From positions 38,518,911 through 38,582,910 of the forward strand of contig NC_090942.1 in assembly GCF_040807025.1 (NCBI RefSeq): a stretch of 64,000 nt of DNA. Reading direction: 5' to 3'. The notes below the pieces were generated by a model. That model ran no database searches and had not been told where the DNA came from. It was given only the letters and a program-made list of their open reading frames with translations. A program made the translations under genes and the position numbers. Shown in pieces: positions 50,701 through 62,700 of this stretch. How positions within the stretch are numbered: position 1 is the stretch's first letter; each line of letters begins with the position of its first letter. The DNA comes from Struthio camelus. Its lineage: Eukaryota; Chordata; Aves; Struthioniformes; Struthionidae.

Positions 50701-53700
50701 GTTTTGGCAGGGGACAAAGCCTGTTTCTGGGGTGGTTGTTCTAGCAATATTTCTCAACTGCAGTCAGGGGTTTTTTTGCAAATGCAGGCCATAAGTATTT
50801 AATAATCATTCACCCTTAGAGGGATTACTGATAACTTCTGCTCACTGTCAGTATTTCTGGAGTGAACTATAGCTGTTAACTCATTGACATTTTCCCACAA
50901 AGTGTTTTTCCTCTTACGCAGCTTAATCTACGGTAGATACATGCTTCCTCTAGAATTTTGAACGTACTTTTTGCTGTAAAGTGAAAAGAGAAACTAACTA
51001 ATCTGAAGAGATGAATCAGTCTGCTTTTGCATGATGGAGGGCAGCCAGCTCTAACTTTGCTTTAATTTTTCTCTCTCCGTTCCATAGGGAAAACGAACCA
51101 GGCAATTATACTATCCACCTAGGAGACAAAAGTTGCCTTTGCGTTACCCTATGTACATACTAAGCGCAGGCAATACTGTGTGTAAGCTCATGCCATTTAA
51201 ATCTGAACTCTGCTATTATTTTTAATCAGACTTGTTTTGTTTCAGGAAGATGACGTGGACTTTCTGGCCAGATTTTCTAAGCTGGTCAACGGGATGGGGC
51301 AAGCACTGATAGCTAGTTGGACTAAACTGGTAAAAAATGGTGATATAAAGAGTGCTCAAGACACTCTGCAAGCTATTGAAGCAAAAGTGGCCCTAATGTT
51401 GCAGCTCCTCATTCATGAAGATGATGACATCTCATCTAATATCATCGGCTTTTGCTATGACTACCTTCACATCTTGAAACAAGTAAATATGTCTGGCTTC
51501 AGTGTAACATCACTTTTGGACTTATTTACTTTGATTTTTTGGGACTATATGAAGCAAATACTTTGTGCAAGCTGACTGCAAAATAGACCAAGTAGTATTG
51601 GGTAACTTTATTGGCTGTGGGCATACTATTTATACAGTTTTTAGAAATCTGAAGGAATTGGGTTAAATCCTGTGTTAAGTGGAAAGAATACTTGCGGATC
51701 ATATGGCTGTTAAAGAAAAGCAAATGTGTCTTGCTATTAGACTTATGATGCAAGAAATAACATTTGAAATTTGTGTTTATAGCTTTCTGCACTTTCAGAC
51801 CAACAAAAAGCTAATGTAGAGGTAAGAATTAAAACTTTATTTGGAGTAGAGTTTCTTATTTCCAGAACACGTTGTGTGACAGCACTTTTGTTTTACTGAA
51901 AAAAATAATGTTTGTGTTCATATGCCTTAAAATGTGCCTGTGGACGATAATTAAAGGGAAAACTTAAAAGTAAGGACAGTATGAACTGCTCCATCTTCTT
52001 CTACCCAGTAACTTCAGTTATTTCTTTTAAGTAGTAAGCCTGTATTGAATCTTGTATGAAGATGAAAGCTATTTTAGTGCTAGTCTTCCCAAACAACTCT
52101 AGTATCTTAAGCCCATCTTGGTAAGCTCCTGGAGAGGCTGTTAATATTTTGTTCTGAGATCAAGATAGAAGAGGAGGTTTTCCCTAAAGCTTTATTAAAA
52201 CCTGCTGTATTTCCAAGGGACTGGAAGAAGTATGGAAAGAGTTGTCATAAATTCAACCTTCAATAATATGTGAAACTTATGAAAAAGATGCTATTCAAAT
52301 GTGCTTAGGATGAGCAGCTGTACATGTTAAGTTTAGTAAGGTTTGTGTCCAGTCTTGGAGATATAAACCAAACAAGTTTACTACAACGCAGTCCTTCTCT
52401 GTGGACCTTCCTCACTTTCACACTAAATCAAATCTTGAACTGGCTAGGTTTTTTGCAGGTCTTCTGCAGGCTGATACGACTGAAAACTGTGATTCCTTTT
52501 TCTTTACAAACAAAATTGAATTCTATACTTGTTCTTCTAACAGGAAATTAAGTTCAGTTAGCTGTGTCCAGATAATCTTAATCTGGTTTTGCTTAATGTG
52601 TCTGTTTTAATCTGATGAACTGACATTATAGAAAAGTTTCATAACATCACTGAACCTTCTGGTTTTTTCTTCTGTCCCTCTTCTTCATAATTGGATAAAA
52701 TCAGACTACCACTGAAGTGCACAAGACACTAAACTTTTAATGTGGCACTGTCCTAAGTCTTTGGTTCTTTTTTAAACTAGCTGTCATACTGAAGAACTTC
52801 CTGTTACAATTCTTAATATGTACGTCCTAATTTTGATGAATACTTCTCAAAAATTTGTTTTAAACTGAGAAGCAGTCACATCAATCTTCCTTCTTTCATC
52901 TAACTCATAATGAGAAAGTGTTTGGAAACAGTCCAAGTTGCAAAGTTGGTTCCTCCCTCTTCCCCCCCCCCCCCCCCCTTTAGCAGGATCCCATCTTTAA
53001 TTCTTAAAGGTACACGTTTCCAGGCATTTCTGGCTACAAGCATATCGCATTGGCATTTTATAGTTCTTTTAGTTCTTTAATTTCGCTCCTTGCAGAGAAG
53101 CGGAGGCTTCCCACAGTTGATGCAGGACTCTTGTTATCAATGGAAAGCCTGATCATGCTCTTACTATGAGACTATGTTCTTCATCAATCTGTTACGAGTA
53201 TCTGTTTCTGCAAGATTACCAATAATTTCACTTCAGTAACCTAAGTTTAACTCACTGGCCCAACTTGCCAATTTGATGTTAAAGAAGCTATGGCTTTTGT
53301 ACTTAAAATGAAAACCGTGCGATCGTGATTAATTTATCAGAAGTTTTTTGTTTGTGTGGGGGAGAGGGTTGTTTTGTTTGTTTGTTTTTGCTTTATTCCC
53401 TTGTTTATTACTTACCTGAATCTTATGGAAACCTGCATTCAGAAGTTCCAGTGCTGGAAGAGAATCACAAGTGCTAATTAAGTTTTTGCAGACGTGATCA
53501 GCAGCATTCTCATTTGCTACAATTAGAATGAAAAGCTGTCACCTGCTGAACTTAACCAGTATCAAAAGACAGATGTTTGAGTTTGTTTTTTACCTGGTAG
53601 GTATAGGCATCAGGTGGTCTATAAAGCTGGTCAAATAGCTGTTATCGCTCTGCTGAGTCTTCTCCAGTATCCAGTGAGTTCATTCCCTGTGATAGGAGTA

Positions 53701-56700
53701 TGACTATGTAATGGCCAATTGCTACTTAATTTTTTCTCATGGACTTCTAGCACTTGATTGTTATTATAGACATAAAAATGGTATGTTTCTGATTCACTTC
53801 TAAGTGTTTGGAGTAGTTTTCTGTCCTTTTGGAAGACTTAGAGCTAATATATATTTTTGTAGGTTTCCCAAAACAGTTTAACTTGAAGTGAAAATTAAAA
53901 TATAGTAGGTTTGCAGACATTTGTTTTAGCTAACTGTGCCAGACTGTCATCTGATTTCTTAGTCTATCATCTGATTTCTGATACTTAGTAAAATCAAAGT
54001 GATACACCTAGAGTTTGAGATTCAGTAGAGATCAAGTCTTTAGTCCTTACGAAAGGTGAAATTGCACATCGTTGCTTGAACTGATCTAACGACTTGCTGC
54101 TGCTAAAAGGGGAAGGTTTTGCTTCTCCTCCTCTCTCGGACACTGGTCCCAGCTGTTATTCTTGGATCTGCTGCTGAAGCAATTCAGTTTGTTAACCTGG
54201 CAAAAAATTAACCTTTCAGGGATGTTGAACTGTTAGAGAAGTTAGTTATGGCTAAGCTGACCTGGCTGTTTAAAATAGGATCTCAGACAACCTGAGAGCT
54301 GAGAGTCCTCCATCTAATTCAGTCATCTTAATTGTTATTTTCAGTGTGGAACTGAACAGCACAGATGAGAAGCAAGGAATAAAGCCAGATAATACTGCCA
54401 AAAATTGAGCGCTCTGCTGAGTCATCTGTGCTGCGTATCTGAAATGGCTTCTGTGTATTGTTTGGATATAATGCATCTGTTTTAATATGGACTCTTACTG
54501 CTGCTGCATCTCTGAAATTCGTAGCTCAAATGGAATTAACGTAAACTTTTGTGAATATTTTAACACAAGCTTTAATGTTTCCTTTACTGTAGGCTTTTAA
54601 GTGTTGCTTCTTATCACTTGACTGCTTCTGCACTCATAGTTCTGTTTGTTTCTTTACCTCAGGCAATCATGTTGGCTGTTATGAAGAAGTTGACATATGA
54701 TGAAGAATACAATTTTGAAAATGAGGTATTCTGATGTGTAAACAAACAGACTGAAATGCAACTTAAATTACATGCAGAAAACTTGCTCACGCTTTAAAAA
54801 TCAGTTCCGATGGTATTTTTTTCTGCGTGGAAAGCTTTTTAACCTAAGGGCGTGTCTGCGTAGTATGAAACAATACAGTAAAGGGTGTTATCCAAGCCAG
54901 TTCAGTTAATGAGTTAATTATGGCTGCATTTCGCACAGAACGATTCCTAGGCGAATGTAGTTGTGCTGTTGGCTAAGCATAGTTATTGAGCTGGCTCATT
55001 CAGAGGGAGTTTGCATGTTTCCATGCATTACTCCTACGTCATGCAAAAGATTTGAGGAATATATTCTGTAACGAAGCTCTTAGAGGTGCTACTTGGCAAC
55101 ATCTGGAGGAGGTCTGACTTCTGTAAAAATAGGCTAAAGGAGGAAGAGATTGATTTGATTGTCTTGATTTCGCTTTTCTCACGTGTTTGTATCTCTGTTA
55201 GCCAGCAATAATAATTGAATGTGTTCTGCAGACTTACTTTTGCTCTGAACTGGTAAGAAAGTATAGTCTAAAAAAAGTTAACTTGGACTCTATGCAGTCA
55301 ACGATAAATGTTTCTGTCAGTTTAATTTTAAAACTAAATTAGAGGCTGAGGAAGAACTTCTTTATGAGGAAAGACTCAATTTTCAAGAGGTGGGTAAGGT
55401 TGTGCCAAGACATTTTTCTTTCATTTGCTTTTAGCCTTTACGTTCAGTCTGAAAAGCCTTTTTCAGTGCGTTTCTGGACTGAACACAGTAGGTGTCAACA
55501 TATCACTGAATTGCAACCAACCAATAAAAGAGCCTACTGTTATGTTGCAGGAGCATAAGATGAGCACTGTCAAATTTTCTGAGCTTGGTAAACTGTTTCT
55601 GTATGGTACATGTTTTTTCTGGGTGTGATTATCTAAAACAGTCCTGGATGTATTTAAACCTGAAAATATGGGCTCCTTTGTGTGACTCTCTTGCAGGGTG
55701 AAGATGAAGCAATGTTTGTAGAGTACAGAAAACAGTTGAAACTATTGCTGGACAGACTTGCTCAGGTCTCACCAGAGCTGCTGTTGGCATCTGTCCGCAG
55801 AGTTTTTAACACTACACTTCAGTAAGTTTTTTGCTTGTTTCTTTGTTTTGCTCTTATGTGAACATACTGTCCTTAGCTTTTTTGCCTTTTTACTCTCCTG
55901 GTTTTTCATACTGAACATAAGCATGATGTGGCAAAGAGAAGTCAATTGATTTGAATAAGTTTGTTACAACTTTATCATAAACTTGACTTTGTATAACGAA
56001 GAAAGCTTTCCTTATGTAATCTTAAATGAGAGCTTTTTTTTTTTTTCCTGGAGATGTCTCGTGATCTCTGTCACTTACCTGCACAACAGCCCCTTGGTCA
56101 GATGCATTTGTTTACTTTATCTCTCAAGGGAATGCATATGACATGTGTAAAATAATTTTATGTATTACTGCTAGCAGAGGAAAAAGGCTGGACAGAGGAA
56201 AAGAAGCAACAGTGAAGTGTTTTTTTATTTAAAAACCAGAAAAAAAAGGACAGAACCAATCCTGAGAGCTCTGTATGTACATAAATTAACGTTATTCCTA
56301 TTTGTATACATACAGCCCTCCTCCTAGTTAGGCACCTGGTAATAGAGTGTTGTCATTGACTGATTTAACTGAAGCTGAATGGCTCATCCACACCTCAAAG
56401 TAGGCTATTTTCATACCTAAAAAAGGCTTCTGGAGAAATCTATAGCTTTCAAGTTGAAACTGGTAAAGAGAAATCAGTACTGCTGGGATGGAAGAGATGC
56501 ATCTATGTATAAGGTCTTTCAAAAACATCCTGAAATGTTGCTTAGGTCTCACAGCGTTCACTTGCGTAGTTAAAATCAGTCTGTCCTTTTTATGCTGTGC
56601 GTCTGAAGAGTATTTGAAAGAAAGCAGCATAGTGACGTTGTAGAACTGATGATTGTTTCATAAGCTACAATTGACTAATATGATCTTCCTATCCTTTGTG

Positions 56701-59700
56701 TAGGAATTGGCAGACTACACGGTTTATGGAAGTAGAAGTAGCAATAAGACTGTTGTATATGTTGGCTGAGGCTCTTCCTGTATCTCATGGTGCTCACTTC
56801 TCTGGTGATGTTACAAAAGCTACGGCTTTGCAAGATATGATGAGAACAGTAAGTATGTGTGATGTGGGAACTACTTTAAAATGCTAGGACAGACTAAAAC
56901 GTTCCAGTTTGAATGGTTCATCTTAATTATTGGTATGTCTCCTAAATTGTAGTTTAATGTTATAAACGGTTGAAGTGCTAACTTGTTAATGCTTTTATCT
57001 GTAGCTGGTGACTTCTGGTGTTAGTGCCTATCAACATACATCAGTGACCCTGGAATTCTTTGAAACAGTGGTTAGATATGAAAAATTCTTTGCTGTTGAA
57101 CCTCAGCACATTCCAACTGTTCTAGTAAGTTCCCTCTCATTTACACTTTCAACTAGATAAGCCTTTCTTTAATTTCAAGAACTTTTTTCCTGTTCTGAAT
57201 GTCACTGAGAAAGCTGACTTGCTTAAATTGCTGCATGATTAGTTATTCCAGCCTTATTCAGGGATTGTAAGACTGCAATACTTTCTTGATTACAGATGGC
57301 ATTTTTAGATCACCGTGGTCTTCGCCATGCGAGTCCGAAAGTGCGAAGCCGAACAGCTTACCTCTTTTCCAGATTTGTCAAGTCTCTTAAGTGAGTAAAA
57401 GCTGTTACAAATGTTGCATCCAAATTGTACAGAAAGGCTGTATTATGGTGAATTCAGTGCATTACAGCATCATTGGAACAGGCTGGGCTTTAAGTGGACT
57501 GCACTAAAGTAATACATCCGAACAGCGTTCTAATGGAGATGTCCTATTTTGAAATACCAAGGTAGCGCGCTGGAAAAATCTGTCATAAAGAACTTGATAT
57601 GCTCAGCTTATTTCTGTTAGCTGTTAACACTGAACAGTATAAATGTTTATCCTCCTTTTCCTCAGTTCAGTGAGCACAGCTGAGAGTGTGCAGATCTGGA
57701 AACTCACAATAGTAACTCACCTCCCACCCCTAACCAAGTTCTCAATATGCAGAAAACTTATGCAGATGGAGTTAACTCAGTCTTTTAAAGCCCTTCAAAA
57801 AACTTCATCCTGTTGGTCTGATTTCACATGTATTTGAATATAGAGGCAGGAGAAGCTTCGAGACAGTTCAGGTTCCAAATGGTTCAGGTTTTTTTTTCTC
57901 AACTGTTAATGGAAGTACTTCACTCAGATGAGTGAGGGGCTATTTTAGCATGTTTTATTTAAAAAAAAAAAAAAAAAAAAAAGAAAAGAGAGAGAGAGAA
58001 AGAAATACTGATTTCCAACTGTGCCTTGTATCTATTTGGCCTGCCACAAGCACCATATCCATAACCCAGGTGTTTCTACAGCAATACTTTGACTTTTTTA
58101 AAAGGTGGCTTTTATATTGAAAAGATAGTTTAGCAGCAAGCTTTATGACTTAAAACGCTCTGTGAGTTCTGTACAAACATACAATTTGAAACAATGTTGC
58201 ATATTTATTTTTTACTTCAGTAAGCAAATGAATCCCTTTATTGAAGATGTTCTGAACAGAATACAAGACCTACTGGAACTTTCTCCTCCTGTGAGTACTT
58301 AAAGCAGGTTTTTTGTAATAAGTAAGACTTGCACTTATTCATCAGTTTACCAAAGTATTTACTGAATTGTGAGTTTAGTACACTAACATATTTAAACACA
58401 AATAATTCTCTTGCTTTTTTGATGAGAGATCACTTGCATGCTTCTGTTTGTACCTAATTTTAATAACTGCTCACTTGAGTTTCTGGGAGTCTAGGCTAGA
58501 GATGGGTACATAGAAGATAATCCCTATGAACTGTATAGAAATAGTTGTTCCTCTTATGTTTTATGAATTTTTGATGTTCCTACCAAAGTAGGAGAAGATG
58601 AAAATTGTTGTAACTGTTCTGTAGAGATTACTTATGCAGTGATTAAAGAAAAAGTAGTATCTTTAAATTTTTATCAGCGGATGACTTCCATAAGAATGTG
58701 TTTAGCAATTTCTGTCTATTATCTTCCATTCTAGGAAAATGGTTACCAGGCTCTCTTGAGCAGTGATGATCAACTATTCATTTATGAAACGGCTGGAGTA
58801 TTAATAGTTAATAGTGAATATTCTGCAGAAAGGAAACAGGTTCTAATGAGAAATTTGTTGACTCCATTAATGGAAAAGTTTAAAGTATTGTTAGAAAAAC
58901 TGATGATGGCACAAGATGAGGACAGGCAGATGGCCCTGGCAGACTGCCTGAATCACGCTGTTGGGTTTGCTAGGTAGGTACAGTGCGGACTGTTTCTGGT
59001 TTGAGTAAAAGGGAAGCGTAAAGAATTTCATGCAAGGAGGGGTTGAGCTTCTACCTGTTCTTTATTGACCTAGAAAATCTTTATTGGTTGTGGAATTTTC
59101 CATAGCAGCCCGGAAAATGAGTTAAGTGCTCTAAGAAAAGTCTATTAGAGGTGTAGATAAAGAGAATATTGAGCAAGTCTGTAACAAACTGACATCTATT
59201 TCATTCCTTAGGAAATAGCTTCCTCAAAGAATTGTCTGAAGCTCTTTTGATAGTATGTTGCTTGTGAATTGTTAGACTTAAATCTCCAAAAGCTACCAAA
59301 GTATAGCCTGCTTCATATCGTGTAATTGTTACTTCCAGTATTTGCCTCCCATCTTAGGAAATGTAATATTTTAGTTTAGTGCATGGGTTTTAAAGCATAC
59401 GTTATGCTAGATGTTACTGCTTCTCCGTCATATTGGAAGGTGAACTTATGTAAACTTGGTGTATTGCTTTTACAGCCGAACCAGCAAGGCTTTCAGCAAT
59501 AAGCAGACTGTAAAACAGTGTGGCTGCTCTGAAGTGTATTTGGACTGCTTACAGACATTTTTGCCAGCTCTTAGTTGTCCATTACAGAAGGAAGTTCTGA
59601 GAAGTGGCGTCCGCACTTTCCTTCACCGCATGATTATTTGCCTAGAGGAAGAAGTTCTTCCATTCATTCCTTCTGCTTCTGAGCACATGCTCAAAGATTG

Positions 59701-62700
59701 TGAAGCGAAAGATCTTCAAGAATTCATTCCTCTTATAAACCAAATAACAGCTAAGTTTAAGGTATGATATTGCTTTTGGGAGGCAGAGCATTGCTTAATA
59801 GCTGTTCTCTGAGTGCAGAGAAGAGGGTGGAACGTGTCAGAACCTTACCTCGCAGTTAATAAATACGTATATTTCTACGAATCTGACTAGGAAACAGTTT
59901 TCTCCCACAGTCGTACATTGCTGGGCACGCATCAATTAAATGAGTGTTTTTCTTTGATTAGTCTCAAACTTATATTCCTTTATCACCTTAGCTGGAGATA
60001 TTCCAAAGCCATCTGCATAGGGTCCTGGGCAGCGTGCTGTGGGTGACCCTGCTTGAGCAGGGGGGTTGGACTAGATGATCCCGATCCAGAGGTCCCTTCC
60101 AACCTAAACCATTCTGTGATTCTGTGTGATTCTGTGTGATTCTAGACTTTCGTTTTAATACTTAAAGTACTACTTACAGCCAAATGTTATTCTTTTTATT
60201 GGCACAATTAACTTTATGCTCAAAAAAGTGCTAACCTAATAATTTCAACTGTTTGCTAAGTTTTGAAGTACATTTTCTTGTTTTTTATGATGAGATTTAT
60301 AGTTAGGTATATAGAAACATCTGATGTGCATATAGGGAGAAACACTGATTTACAAGAACTTGATGCAGTATTCTTACACAAAAACATACACTGAGGCTTA
60401 ATGTAGTATTATACAAAACAGGTCGACAAATATGGAGGTTTTTAAACCTTGGAAAGACTTTGGAGTTCTTGAAACAGAGGCACAAGGTATGTATTAAGTA
60501 GAAGTGGTATCATCAGCTGATGGTTGTTTTTTTTTGTTTTTTTTGTGTTTTTTTTTAACAGCAAAGGATCTTGAAGTACAGCCTTTGAGAGCTACATAGT
60601 CCTAGTTTCAAACAATTTAAATGCAAAGGCGTTACAATGTTAAGTTACTAAGCTATTACTACTGGCTTACTTCATAGAGCTGCCACAAGAACCTTGTGCA
60701 GTTACAAATAGAATGGGAAATTGATTGCTATGTGAAAAGGTCAAGAAGCCCTTTAAAGGGGCTTAAATAAGTCTTTCAGTAGGGTGCAAAAGTAAAACTG
60801 TTAAAAGTGAAGGGAAATACATTTTGTGAACAGTAAAACAGAGCCATAATTTCCCTGGATAGATCTGGCATCTGGACCTCTAATTGGAATATCTTTCTAC
60901 AGAGTAGACAGTGAAGGAACAGTTGATGTAACTGTATGAGTTGATACCCTTTTCCAATCTCCACAGACACAGGTTTCACCTTTTCTGCAACAGATGTTTA
61001 TGCCGCTACTTCATGCTATTTTTGAAGTATTGCTCCTTCCAGCAGAAGAAAATGACCAGTCTGCTGCTTTAGAGAAACAAATGTTACGGAGGAGTTACTT
61101 TGCTTTTCTGCAGACAGTAACCGGCAGTGGAATGAGTGAAGTCATAGCTAATCAAGGTAAGTAACCACACTGCAATCCTTTGAGAAACTGAACTATTCTC
61201 ATGTAATATAACCACAAATTTGTCTACTAAAATCATTAGCCTAGTTCCTGTCAAGTACTGTTAACTGTGTTAAGATGGAGCGGGCTAAATACTGTATTTA
61301 ACTTTTTCTGTCTAAGCAACAGAGTTTGGGTTTGTAAAATCCGACTATAATGGACGTATTCTTCCTAGTGGTCATATGCAAGTAATATTGATTTTTTTTC
61401 AACTTGTAAGGAGAACATTAGTGTCTCATGCAGCATCGTATTTGATTTGCAAATCAGAGTTTAATAAAATGCCTTTCTACAAGAAGATATTTAAAAACGG
61501 ATAGCAATGCTCAAAACTTGTATGAATGTTCAAACTGTTGGGCAAGACCACTCACAGCTGATAATATTCTTATCTCATCCTGAATTATTCACTTTCTGAA
61601 ATATATGTCCGTAATTTCTTCCCTAATTTCTTTTGTTACTATCACCTGATCTTGTCATCTATGGTAGAAGGCATCATTTGACTTCTCAAATATATAGTTA
61701 CCAGGTTTTCCCCACCGCTAGTGCCAAAATGTTAATTATTGTTTTTCATAACAGAAATTCAAAGTCAAATGTATATGTCAAATGTATACTAGACTCATCT
61801 AGTAGAGGGAGCTCAGATCTCCTTCTTCTGTCACTAAAACACTGATAATACCTTTGGGAAAGGAAACAGTGGTGTTAAAAGTAGTGAGAGCGTTCTTGAA
61901 AGAGGCATTTGTGGTCAGCTAAGACATTTTAAAGGAATTGAACAGAAATAAGTATGGAAGCAGCCTAGAAGTTTGAAGTATGATTTAAAAAAAAAAAATA
62001 ATAATCTGTGCATATGTTAGAACGCATGTGAGCTAATGAAGTACTGCTGAGTTTTGATTAAGTGTACCGGGTTTAGACAGAAGAAAACATGTATTTGTGT
62101 TTTAAAAAAAAAAAAGAGAGAGAGAGAGAAAAAGTCAGTGTGCCCCCTCACCTTAGAGTGTATTAAAGACCAGAAAGCAAACAAAACATTAAAATCATTA
62201 AAAGGAATGGATTATAGCCTGAAAGGGTTGTTTTGTATCCTGGGGGAAGCTTTCCAAAAATATGAGATCTGTGCAGAAAAACTATTTTTGCACAGTTGAA
62301 CAATATTTGCACAGTATTTTGAAGTTGAAACGTATCTTCCAGGGTGGTATTTTTCTGATATGCAATAGTGTAAAAGTACAGAAACATCTTAAAATGCAGG
62401 TTTAAATTACAAGCTCATTTGTAATCTGTTTAAGGTGCACAGAATGTGGAGCGAGTATTGTTCACTGTCATTCAAGGAGCAGTGGATTACCCGGATCCTA
62501 TTGCACAGAAAACTTGTTTTATTATTCTTTCTAAGTTAGTGGAGCTTTGGGGTAAGACTGTCTTCTAATAATTCCTTTTTTAGCTGCTACTAATCATGAG
62601 AAAGAATAAAATAAGGAACGTTATTTTTCTTTTCAGGAGGCAAAGATGGACCAGTAGGTTTTGCAGACTTTGTCTACAAGCACATTGTCCCTGCGTGTTT

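Noticed and set aside
57961-57982. Poly(A) run as the tail of a processed pseudogene
   Set aside because: No gene body or target-site duplication could be recognised upstream of it.
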